Of a stretch of DNA of 64,000 nt, positions 1-10,889 are shown in pieces; the first letter of the stretch is position 1; each line of letters starts with the position of its first letter. The stretch covers positions 6,642,767 through 6,706,766 of the forward strand of contig CM028382.1 of assembly GCA_013146195.2 (NCBI GenBank), written 5' to 3'. A program made the translations under genes and the position numbers. The notes under the pieces were generated by a model. The model did not search any database, was not told where the DNA came from, and was given only the letters and a program-made list of their open reading frames with translations. This DNA is from Codonopsis lanceolata. Lineage: Eukaryota; Streptophyta; Magnoliopsida; Asterales; Campanulaceae.

Positions 1-1009
1 ACCACGCTAACCAGTTGTAATAATCGGTTGATGCATACAAATTGGTACACAGGGAGACAACACCTCATAAATGAAGCCCATCAAATTGTTGAGAAATTTT
101 TGCCCCATTTTATTTTAGTTCTAAAAGTTGGACATATGTTTGTGCACATAATAGATAATACACACAACTGATAGGTTTACCTGGTTGTGGCAACTGTCCA
201 AGTGCCAGACTCATAAAGTAGACCAATGACACCTTATAACTTTGAAGTAATGACATTTTATTCCTATGCTGACCCATTTTTCTTAGATCATGGGAATTCA
301 TGTGCAAGTATAACGAAATTTTGAGATATATTTTTTTTGATAAGTAATTTTGAGATATTATAAGTTATAACATATGGATTGATAACTTTCCATTCAGAGT
401 CAATGCAATCTAATTTAATTTTTGATTATTGTACTTAGTTCTCTTAAGTATATGTTGAATTTATGATAGTCATTCCCTTTGGATATATGCAATTCCCATA
501 TTAATATTATGTAACCTAAAGTTAGATTTACCTAATTTTTATTAGACAGTGTAATCTGATGTAGGCTCCAGATCTCCTGTCTGGAAACCCTGTCAGCATT
601 TTAGTTCACATGGTGTCGTTAGTCAAAAGCTCAAACTTACTAGGATATATTTTAACTGGGTCAAATCCTTCTAGCTTTCTTTCTCTCTCTTGTCGAACTG
701 TTACTCATCCTCAGGTCCATTGTCAATAGATCAAAATCAGCAGCAATTCAGGTCGATGTAATCCAAAAATTGTGTTAACGATTGATCAAACCAAACGTGA
801 TACCGAATCACCCACTACCAATTTGTTTACAAAGCATGTTCAATGAGATTCATGAATATGATGATGAAAATTATCATCCTTACGGCAACCTTAACCTGGT
901 GGTCACTCAATATTCTTTGATAATACATTTATCTCTCTTTGGGTTTTGACTTCTGAGATATTTCAAATTCTTGAACTACGATTCAATCTTGATTTTGATT
1001 GTGGGTGCA
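1..1009. other. Intergenic stretch, no gene seen
   Basis: AT-rich non-coding sequence. Only short spurious reading frames occur on either strand. I see no transposon terminus, RNA gene or conserved coding signal. Confidence 0.5.
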
Positions 1010-1257
1010 GGTAGGAAAGGTGTTCCCATTTTGATTATCAAATCTATTAGCACCCTCATAGATTATATTTTTTCCATGAATGTATCCATATATAAAGAGA
1101 AGAGATTTGGGTTGAGTGATCAATTCCATGAACGTGTCCCATATATAAGGTAGGAAAGGTGTTCCCATTTTGATTATCGAATCTATTAGCACCCTCATAG
1201 ATTATATTTCTTTCCATGAATGTATCCAAAGAGATTTGGGTTGAGTGATCAACTCCG
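1010..1257. repeat. Direct tandem duplication, ~139-bp period
   Basis: A unit beginning gtaggaaaggtgttcccatt at 1011 recurs at 1150. Both copies continue through a block ending in gagatttgggttgagtgatc. The second copy lacks about 30 bases in the middle. The repeat is non-coding and lies just outside the MULE region. Confidence 0.8.
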
Positions 1258-1446
1258 GTTTACATGATTTTTTTTCTTTTTGTTTTTTAATTGGCATTTA
1301 AACTTCAACCGTTAAGTTAGAGAAGGATGAAAACTGACAGAGAAACATGTGGCATTTCAAAAGAATGTGTAACAGGGAGTGAGACAAGGTTTGAGACAGC
1401 TGATCCAGTACCTCTGCTACGATAGATGTAGTGTGAAGTGTAACCC

Positions 1447-2640
1447 CTGCTACAACTCATCAAGTGAAGGTTGCTGAAACACAATTAATAAAAAGAATCA
1501 AAATTGAGAAAGGGCAGCAAATCAGAAAATCAGAAAAAAAATAAGATGAAAATTTGGAAGAAGAAGTGTAAGGAAACAAATGGAATGACTATAGAGATAT
1601 ATTAATGCATATAATAGTATGGTTGTTTTTCTTGTTTTTGTTGATGTTTGGTGGATGATGGCACTGTATGGTAGTTTTGTTGATGTTTGGTAGATGATGG
1701 CATGGTTGTATATGTTTGCCAGTTTTTGTTAGTTGACAATGAGCACATGAAAAACATGGAGTTATTTTTTGGGAAGGTTGAATATGTTTGATGGATGATG
1801 GCAGGGGGATTGGTACTTTAGTTTTGGCAAGGTTGTTTATGTTTGTCATTTTTTAGGAACTTGATACTTGAAATGTGCATCTACTTGCTGCTGCTGTTGG
1901 TGCTTGTATTTGTTTGAATGAGGAATTCGGAGATGACATTGGTCATGTATTTTCTTTATTTCACAGAGGTCGTGTAAAATACACTTGTTTATGATAATGA
2001 CAATCATTGCTTACCTTGATTAATGCAATGAAATTGCTCTGTTTTTGCTTTATTTTGGGTACTACTTATATGAGTTTCTAATTGCAAATATATATCAATT
2101 GAAAATGTTTGTATATTACTCAGACAGTTTGTATATCACTTTCATATTTGCATAGTGTAGATTAAACTTGCAGAGGGTAGGGTAAATGAATCAGTTTACA
2201 CCTATGGTTGACTTGAGTCAAGTAACTGACATCAATTACTTGACTCATGCTTAAAGTGATAAAACAAGGTTGTCTGCCTACTTGCTGATTTTCAACAGGA
2301 AGAACTTTTACACTTGCTAAAGTCTAATCAATTCGATTAATAACGAAACTATGTTTTGAATAATATAGGGTGAATTACTCAACCCAATATTATAACAAAT
2401 GAGTCAAGTAACTGATATCAGTTGTTTGACTCATGCTTAAAGTGATAAAACAAGATTGTATGCCTACCTGCTGATATTCAGTTGGAAGAACTTTTACACT
2501 TGCTAAAGTCTAATCAATTCGATTAATAACGAAACTATGTTTTGAATAGTGTAGGGTGGATTACTCAACCCAATATTATAACAAATGAGTCAAGTAACTG
2601 ACATCAGTTACTTGACTCATGCTTAAAGTGATAAAACAAG
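1447..2640 (+). repeat. Left arm of a ~1.2-kb inverted repeat (MULE region)
   Basis: Read 5' to 3', this arm matches the reverse complement of about 11935-13187 nearly base for base. It begins with the 3' coding tail of a DUF1985-type gene (the same tail as at 13090-13187, here cut off), then a spacer, then the first units of the 186-bp tandem array. Its position either side of a MuDR-type transposase suggests the long terminal or subterminal repeats of a MULE. No 9-bp target duplication was recognised at the outer edges, so these may not be the true element ends. Confidence 0.75.
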
Positions 2641-3561
2641 GTTGTATGCCTACCTGCTGATATTCAGCAGGAAGAATTTTTACACTTGTTAAAGTCTAAT
2701 CAATTAGATTAATAACAAAACTATGTTTTGAATAGTGTAGGGTGGATTACTCAACCCAATATTATAACAAATGAATCAAGTAACTGACATCAGTTACTTG
2801 ACTCATGCTTAAAGTGATAAAACAAGGTTGTATGCCTACCTGCTGATTTTCAGCAGGAAGAATTTTTACACTTGCTAAAGTCTAATCAATTTGATTAATA
2901 ATGAAACTATGTTTTGAATAGTGTAGGGTGGATTACTCAACCCAATATTAGAACAAATGAGTCAAGTAACTGACATCAGTTACTTGACTCATGCTTAAAG
3001 TGATAAAACAAGGTTGTATGCCCTGCTGATTTTCAGCAGGAAGAACTTTTACACTTGCTAAAGTCTAATCAATTCGATTAATAACGAAACTATGTTTTGA
3101 ATAGTGTAGAGTGGATTACTCAACCCAATATTATAATAAATGAGTCAAGTAACTGACATCAGTTACTTGACTCATGTTTAAAGTGATAAAACAAGGTTGT
3201 ATGCCTACCTGCTGATATTCAGCAGGAAGAATTTTTACACTTGTTAAAGTCTAATCAATTAGATTAATAACGAAACTATGTTTTGAATAGTGTAGGGTGG
3301 ATTACTCAACCCAATATTATAACAAATGAATCAAGTAACTGACATCATTTACTTGACTCATGCTTAAAGTGATAAAACAAGGTTGTATGCCTACCTGCTG
3401 ATTTTCAGCAGGAAGAACTTTTACACTTGCTAAAGTCTAATCAATTTGATTAATAACGAAACTATGTTTTGAATAGTGTAGGGTGGATTACTCAACCCAA
3501 TATTATAACAAATGAGTCAAGTAACTGACATCAATTACTTGACTCATGCTTAAAGTGATAA
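2213..3561. repeat. Tandem array of a ~186-bp unit with palindromes (about 7 copies)
   Basis: The landmark aacccaatatta recurs at 2381, 2567, 2753, 2939, 3122, 3308 and 3494, giving periods of 186 bp and once 183. Most units contain a near-perfect palindrome with 17-base arms and a 2-base centre (for example 2585-2620, arm atgagtcaagtaactga). They also carry a second small palindrome, cctgctga-tat-tcagcagg. Nothing in the array codes for protein. Subterminal tandem arrays are common in MULEs and may bind transposase, but that role is inferred. Confidence 0.9.
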
Positions 3562-3697
3562 ATAATTTGTCATAAATCATTCATGTTGCAGCAATTCTAT
3601 TAAACTAATCACTTTGGATAAAATATTAAACTTAAGTACTTCAATGTAATTGAGTTTAAGAGATACAAAAGATTTTTTGGTGTTTCTCTAAAAAAAT

Positions 3698-4860
3698 CAA
3701 TCATGTGCAGCTTCATCGGCATCGTCATCAGAAGATTTTTCTCGCGGCGGCTTCAAGAAGAACTTCTTTTAGTTGTTGAGTTTCGCCTAATCTAAATTTA
3801 AGGCCTGCAATCTTCTCTTTGTAAGTTGCGGCTTTTGCTTCAACCTTTTCAGCTCTTGCCTTCTGCTTTTCTTCCTTTTCCTTGTGAGCTAAGGCTTCAG
3901 CTCTTAGCTCTGCTCGTTCTGCTTTATGTGCCTCTTCATGCTCCTTGTATGATTTAATTGCAGTAGACTCACCTGCAGTAAGCCAGCCAAGTTTAGAATT
4001 AAAACAAAAAAAAATATTAATCCACCTACCTACTGCCCCTATAACTCACAGTTCAGTAGACTCACTTGTAGTATACGCAGCTTGAATTGCAGCATAGATG
4101 GAGTTCTGAATAGAGGGTAGAACAACTTCAATCTGCTGCTGTAATCCTGCAACATGTTGGTTCATCTGCTGTTGCACTCTTTCAATTTGTTGATTCAGTT
4201 GCAGGTTCATCTCCTTGAGGTCTTCTTTGATATGAACCTGAGTGATCTTTAACATGTCTAGGGCTTCATAATAGCTTGAACCTTCAGGAAAGACATGTGC
4301 AGTACTGGCAACAGGAGTTGATGTGGAAGGGACATCAGTAGCAACATCAGGAACAGCAGTTGGTGTAGGAGCAGCTGGATTTAATGCAGTAGGTTCTGTT
4401 GTTGGAGTAGTTGGAGGGGAGGGTACAGCAGGCACTTCATCAACTGGAGAAGATATAGGAGTAATATTAGGAAATATAATCTTCTGTCTAGTTGGCTTGT
4501 TCAGTGCATCCTTAATGATCTCCTGCTATTTATTTCTCATTTGATACGTTAGCCTGGCAAGAGACAATATTTGAACAACAGTATCACTATCATCATCATC
4601 ATCATGTACAGAATTTTTTTCCTCTTCATCTTCCAGCTCAGAAGATCTGGAGCTGTAACTCACTAGAGGAATAGCAGGAGTGGCATCTGTTTGTATATCT
4701 TCAGCAGGAGAGGCATCTGTTGGTATATCTTCATCATGAGAAGCATATGTTGGTATTTCTTTAGCAGGTCTATCGACCTCTTCATCTATACCAACTGTTG
4801 CAGAGGGCTCTTGGGTATCTGAAATAGATGTAGATGAAGTGAAAGGGGGTTTGGTATAGG
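3698..4860 (-). pseudogene. Degenerate acidic, Pro/Thr-rich coiled-coil protein of the MULE region
   Basis: Read on the minus strand, an open frame runs from about 4860 to 4046 with one internal stop near 4530 (TAG just before a CAG codon, where CAG may have been original). After an apparent intron it continues from about 3975 to 3700. The predicted product is Ser/Asp/Glu-rich, with repeats around EDIPTDASPAEDIQTDA, then a run of Asp, then a Pro/Thr/Ala-rich stretch. A Gln-rich helix containing NQQIERVQQQMNQHVAGL follows, and then a Lys/Glu/Ala-rich coiled coil. A one-base shift near 3745 separates the coiled coil from what looks like an acidic C-terminus (SSDDDADEAAHD). No enzyme domain is visible. 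Such tails occur in transposon-borne DUF1985/Ulp1-like proteins, so it may be the C-terminal part of one; that link is inferred. Confidence 0.5.
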
Positions 4861-4892
4861 TCGACTAATAGATGTAAACATTTTCAACTATG

Positions 4893-7850
4893 TCGACATG
4901 AACATTTTCTGTATTTTATTTAAATTCTTATGGACGATGTTTCGTTTTTTAATGTGTTGGGGGTATGTTTTATTGATACATACATGCCTTAAAAATAAAA
5001 ATAAAAACAAAAAGAAAGGATCGACCCGTTTTAACCAGACTCATTTCTGACCCGTTTATTATTTGGTTGTGCTGGGTTGCGACCCACTTTAACCCATTAC
5101 CTACTCCAACCCAACCCAATTGCCGTGCCTAGTGAATACAAATTGATGTTGCTCGCTCAATTACCTTTTGCTTGTGGAATCTAATGAAAAGATATTGAAC
5201 TACTCAATCTATTAATTTCTTAGTTACCTTTTACTCGAATCCTATGTTTGTCTTGTATTTGGTTGGGTTGTTGGCTGATTGGGATGGTCGGCATTTGTGT
5301 GGTGTATTGGTAGTATGGTACTAGGTATCTTATGTTAATGAACTCCAAGTGTTTATACTTTTGTCTAGCCCAAGCTTTTTGAAGAAGTTATATACGATTG
5401 AGGTGAGAGAAAGGCTAATGTTAAGGACCTGTTTTTATACTTATCGAATGTGTTCTCATAGTAAACTTTGCTAAGCATTTAGTCAAGAGATAATTTTTTG
5501 TAATTATTCTGCTATCCTGATGGAAATGTTTATAATTCCATGTGTCACAAATCCGCTCATTGAAATATATGTTACTTCGCATCAAAGCAATGAATGAATA
5601 TGTTACATCTTCCTTCGGACAAAATCATTGAGTAACTCTTCTTTGAAGGTCTGACTGCAAATTGGTTCAAACCAAGTATTGATGTTATAGCATTCTTATC
5701 TATTGTCTATCCCTGGGGAATAATGGATGATGCAGGCGTTATCGAGTTTTCGTACCAAAAAGTATTCTCCGGCCATTATTTATCGCTTCAAATTCATCGC
5801 CCTTGAAATGCCCTCGAGATACTTGTAGAAATTGCCGATCATTGATGGTCGCTCGAATCTTACTTCCGATAACATTCCCCAACGGTCCTTAAGCTCGTCG
5901 GTCTCTATCATTCTCTTCTTGTCGTGACACTCTCTTATTGTCTCTAAAGCTCCTTAGAAACCTATGTGGAGAATTAGGTAACTGACTTTGTTTGTTGAAC
6001 AAAATGGAGTCCAAATGATTTCTAAAGTACTTAGCTCCGTTAGTGAAGCATCGATTCAGATTATATTATTATTAGAATGGGGTTGCAAGTTCGGCAAATG
6101 TCTCTTTGGTGGTGAGGAACATCAAGGCGCTATATGCCATCATTTCTTTCCTTTAGGATTTATTGAAATTGCAAGAGTTCGGGCGAGATACATGTGATCC
6201 ACTTTGTATGATTATTTATACTTCTTCCAAAGGAAATCACAAGTTAACTAATGAGTTGTGTTCAAACAATGGCTTGCCCATTTTGGCGGAAATTATTCGC
6301 CTTGCCAGAGGTAATGTCCTTGTTACTTTTTCGTGTTCTCATACTATCGCCTTGTATTATTTGTGTAAGGCTATATTGAGAATAAACTCTAGTTATGTAA
6401 TACTTCAAGTTTCTACAAAGCGGTTGGTTCGGGAGAAGATTGGTTTAAAGCGCTCGTTTCAAAACCCGCATTGAAGAATCTCACTTTGCCCTCAGATTCT
6501 CTAAATTACCGTTATTGCCGCTTAAGGCAGTGAGGATTCCGTGTTTAGAGCTGATATTTTCAAAGAAGAGCAAGCATTTTTGTCGAGTATCGTGTCGAAG
6601 ATCTTAAATGAGCGAATAGGAGATATAACTGTTTCGTGTTTTTGCATTGGGTCTTTGTTGGAATATTCGAAATGCTAGCAGGGTGGTTAATTTTGTCTCG
6701 AGGGTGAAATCAGGTCTACCTTCGGGCTCGGCGATATTGACGTGCTTGGGTATTCGCTCTCCATGTTGAGAGATATACGTACTGTGATGGCCTAGGAGAT
6801 GTTGTTGATTCATTACTATCTTCGGGCCTTACGGATCTTCTTTTAGATCGCTTAGGGACCTTGAGCCTCCAAAGAATAATCGGGAAAGCAATGAAAGCAG
6901 TGAGAGCGATGAAGGGAAAACTTTTTCGAGGCAAGCTTTGCCCTTACAAAGGATTTCGTAGGGACGTTGTTGCAGTAATTGGGAATTGTATGTATAGGAG
7001 GAAGCACGTTCAAGATGGGATTAGAGAGAAGAATGGGATTCTACTTGATCTTTGCAATGTGTTATTGATGAAGATAATTCGTTCTTGAGAGAGTGGGGGA
7101 TTTGGGCGGTCGGAATTTGCTTGAAGGCAATCTTGAAAATCGGTGTGTAGTAAGTGAGTTGGAACTTCAAGGATCGTAGATTTACACGAAATTGCTAGAC
7201 TTGGTCTTCGAGTGGAGGTAGATCGAAATACTCGCCGTGCAAAGCTTGTGAATATCTCTTGAAGGTGTTCCTCCTTGAATCCAATATTTTTTTTTAAAAA
7301 ATTTTAGTATGATATCACTGTCTCTGTTTCCTTGGGCAGTTGATTTAGCTTAACATTATGTCGATTACGGTGTTTTTCAATTATGAAAACTCATAGTAGT
7401 TGGGGAAATATTATTCAAGTCATTAATGTGCTTTGATGTTTTCCTTTTTCGATCTGTCTAGGAGTTAAACCAAATGATTGATCGGGCTTCCTTATGAAGT
7501 ATTACTCAAATGCAATCTTATGACAACTCTCAAGAGCTATTAAGTATCTTTGGTGAAAGATCAAGTGGAGGGGTATATATTCTTGTACGAAAGGCTAATG
7601 GCGGCTAGAACGAGTCGAAACCAACGAGTTGTTCATATTACAGACTTTCTCAAGCCCTTCAAATGAATGCTTATGTGTGATAATGGTTGTTGTTCACCAA
7701 TTAAGCAAGGATGGTTCCTACTTCCTCGTATAGTATGATGTTGCTGTTGCTGGAAGGTGTAGCTTTAGATATGTGAAAGTCCTGAACTAGTTGTCCAAAT
7801 GTGGGAAGCACCAGAATCCAGAATGCATGCCTACTACTGCCTAGTGGGAC
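4893..7850 (+). pseudogene. Transduplicated, disabled copy of the ataxin-10-like gene
   Basis: This block aligns end to end with 21205-24203, in the same orientation and including upstream sequence, intron and 3' flank, so it was copied from genomic DNA and not from mRNA. It is 2958 bp against 2999 bp. The open reading frame is broken many times by 1-3-base deletions and substitutions, so no ataxin-10-like protein can be made as written. The breaks fall almost entirely on CAG and CTG trinucleotides of the parent, which mostly become CG. The first ~650 bp (upstream flank) has few changes and the gene body has many. The copy is flanked by MULE-related sequence on both sides: the coiled-coil ORF to the left, and a 106-bp tandem repeat and transposase to the right. 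If the changes are sequencing artefacts, the true copy could be more intact than it appears. Confidence 0.9.
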
Positions 7851-8100
7851 ATCAAGTAATTGTATTGCATTGTCTTTGGTTGATTAATTGAAATCAGTGA
7901 ATGAAATTAAGGGGTATCGACTTTTTTTCATTTTGGTTGTGTTGGTCTCTTAATCGACATCAAGTAATTGTATTGCATTGTCTTTGGTTGATTAATTGAA
8001 ATCAGTGAATAAAATTAAGGGGTATCGACTGTTTTTCATTTTGGTAGATTAATCGATTGTATTGCATTGTGTTTGGTCGATTAATTGACCTCAAGTAAAT
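7851..8100. repeat. ~106-bp direct repeat at the right edge of the captured gene copy
   Basis: The unit starting catcaagtaattgtattgc begins at about 7850 and again at 7958. A third, degenerate partial copy lies near 8050. The captured gene block ends exactly at the start of the first unit (the shared sequence ends in gtgggac), so the unit belongs to the host element. It is non-coding. Confidence 0.75.
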
Positions 8101-8334
8101 AAACTGTTTTGCATTGTCTTAACTTAATTTAACTCGATATTAAAGGGTCAATTAATCTACTTGAGTGTATACGTGTTTGGTCAACTAATCCACTATAAAT
8201 GTTGCATTTCAAATTTGCAATTTTGGTGGCTTAATTGAATACAGACTTAATATTTTTCATTATTTTTATTTATGAAACTACAATCTTATTTTACAATTTT
8301 ATAGACTAATTTTTTATTCAATTACATTGCAATT

Positions 8335-10733
8335 ATGACTTCACCAAAATTTTGGACCACTGTGTTTTATTTTGGACATTTTGTAGATGAAAACAACGGA
8401 TGGTCATGGAAATTTAGTGGCAACCAAAATGCAAGAGGGCTTGCAATCAATGATGAAACTTCATGTGAAGAGTTATATGCTAAAGTACGAAACATTTACA
8501 AAGTTGATGATATAGAGATAGCATTTCTTACTCTAGCAACGGTGCATAGTTTTCACATTCCAGTCCGGATTACTTCAAACAACGAGGTTGAATGGCACTT
8601 GAATATTAATAGACAAGGCTATCTGGCTCCTCTGTGTGTAACCCATATGAGCCAAGAAAATTACGACGGGCACCGAGAAGAAAATAATGGAGTTGGTGGT
8701 GACATAAATGAAGAAGAAAATAATGTAGTTGGTGGTGGTGGTGAGAGGCAAATTGAAGAAGAAAATAATGGAGTTGGTAGTGATGAAATGGAACCTGAAG
8801 GAGGCGATCATAATACGAATGAATCTTCGGATAGGTTGGAGGTAATTCGAGAATCTTTATCCTATAATGAGAATGATTTCTCAACACCACCGAGATTTGA
8901 GTTTAGCTTAGGTGACCGAGATCAAGGTAGCCGAGAAGGAAATGACTTCCCAAATGACCATTTAGTTTCTTCGGTTGGAAGTACATCGCGAGTGTTACCT
9001 GCAAATATTGATTTGAAGGTTGGCCAAGTCTTCAATAACAAGAAAGAGCTTCACGAAGCTGTGCACTTGCTTGCATTGAACCACAACTTTCAGTTCAAAG
9101 CAAAAAAATCGAATAAGAAATGTACACACTAGTTTGTGGTGATGATAATTGCAAATGGCGTTTGTTTGCAACAAAGTACTTAGAATGTGATTATTTTCAT
9201 ATTCGAAAATATACAGGTGAGCATACTTGCCCCCTAAATATGTCCATGGCTAATCATAGACAAGCAACGCCGCATATTATTAGAGTACAAATATCGCCAA
9301 GGCTTGAGGATCGTAACACTACGTATAGACCTGTTGATGTCATTGCCGACGTTTACCGATCATTGGGTGTAGATCTAAGTTATCAAAAAACGAGGAGGTG
9401 TAGAGAAGGCGCCTTAGAACACCTAAGGGGTTCGGTAGGATAGTTACACTAAGTTGGCCGCATTTGCCCATAACTTGAAATTGGTTAATCCATCAACAGT
9501 CTTCTCTTTAGAGCTTGATAATGAAAACCTCTTTAAGTACTTCTTTTTGGCGTATGGGGCTTGCATTCTTGAATTTCACTCTGCAATGCGTCCGATAGTT
9601 GTTATGGATGGAACATTTTTAACTGCAAGATATAAAGGTACACGCTGATAATTACTACTTGCAAGGATGGAAATATGCAGATATATCCTCTTGCATGGGC
9701 TGTTGTTGATTCTGAGAATGATGCATCATGGCTTTGGTTTTTTACAAAGTTGAAAGAAATAACAGGTGACCATGAAGGACTTATTGTGATATCCGAGGCC
9801 GACATAAGAGTCTTATTAGTCTTTGTCAGTATTGTTTTTCAAAATGCACGTCATGCTCATTGTATCTATCATATAAAAGGCAACTTAAGGACTGTTACTC
9901 GAAAGGCTGACACGGTCTCACTGTTCAAGAGAGCTGCAGAGGCATATACCAGAGAAGGGTTTCGCAAGCATATGTCTGAAATTGAGAAAACTTATGAGAA
10001 AGGTTGGAAATATCTTAGTGAAACAAATTTCAAAACGTGGGCAAGGTCACATTTCAAAGGAGACCGTTACAATATCATGACTTCAAACAATGCAGAGTCT
10101 CTCAACTCAGTTTTTAGGAAAACCCGACAGAGTCATATACTTTCGCTGCTTGAGTTTATTGGAAAAAAGTTGCAGGCATGGTTTTGTGAAAGGCGCGAAG
10201 CAGCACAATGTTGTACAACCATTTTAACCCCTACAATAGAAGATAAATTAGGCAAAACAATTCAGAAAGCCAATAAGTTTACAGTGGTTGAACCCATTGA
10301 TCAGTCCAAGTATGTGGTGAGGAGCGAGACCAAAATTACAGATTAACTTTGATGGGAATACTTTTTGCCAAAAATTTCGGTTGGACCACCTACCATGCGA
10401 GCATGCAATAGCAGTTGCAAAAAGGAGAGGTTTTTCTGTACACCCGTTGTGCTCATCATTCTATACAACTGAGTGTTGGAGAATGGCATATTCCCAAAAC
10501 ATCTTCCCAGTGCCCATTGAAGAAGAATGAGACATTCCAGATAATATTAAGGAAATGACTATCTTGCCACCTTTAGTCAGAGCGTCGGCGGGGCGTCGTA
10601 GAACAACAAGAATTCCGTCAAGCTGGAGAGTTTTACGGAAGACAAAGATGCGATGGAATGTCGTCAAGTTAGCCACAACCGCCTTTCGTGTCGTGATCAA
10701 ACCCCTATGAATGATAGGCATTCACAAATTTAG
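8335..10733 (+). pseudogene. MuDR/MULE transposase, frame-broken
   Basis: The product resembles plant MuDR-family transposases. It has an N-terminal domain (MTSPKFWTTVFYFGHF) and a Glu/Asn/Gly-rich linker. A zinc-binding, WRKY-GCM1-like DNA-binding region follows (C..C..H..C, around YTLVCGDDNCKWRLF). The DDE catalytic core contains VVMDGTFLTARYKG (first Asp at 9607-9609), a damaged second-Asp region near VISEAD (about 9800) and NNAESLN (Glu at about 10094). A SWIM-type segment (LPCEHAIAVAKRRGF) and a C-terminal zinc-knuckle remnant (HNRLSCRDQTP) end it. The frame breaks near 9118, 9440, 9645, 10335 and 10650, and there is a TGA at about 10528 where Trp is expected. Several breaks lie at CAG/CTG-like sites, so some may be sequence errors. 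It should cut and rejoin element ends in the nucleus; as written it is inactive. Confidence 0.85.
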
Positions 10734-10889
10734 TAAGCTATCGGTTTGAAATTTATATGTTTTGTAATGATCGATTCAGTTTCAATGTATTGTAACTTTA
10801 ATTTTGAATTTCAATGTTGGGTACTATTTCTTATTTGAGTTTGTAAAGTTTGTATATCAGTTTCATATTTGCATAGTGTACATTAAACT

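Noticed and set aside
971..1198. Small open frames on both strands over the 139-bp duplication
   Set aside because: They arise from the repeat itself on both strands and show no protein similarity.
2213..3561. CRISPR-like regular repeats
   Set aside because: The repeats are ~186-bp contiguous units with no unique spacers, in a plant nuclear genome; this is a tandem array.
4323..4544. Plus-strand Gly/Val-rich open frame
   Set aside because: It is the mirror of the Pro/Thr/Ala-rich minus-strand ORF, which has family-like composition and a continuing coiled coil.
4893..7850. RIP-like or methylcytosine-deamination explanation of the differences from the parent gene
   Set aside because: The changes are mostly one-base losses or A/T replacement within CAG/CTG giving CG; deamination would produce TTG or CAA instead, which is rare here.
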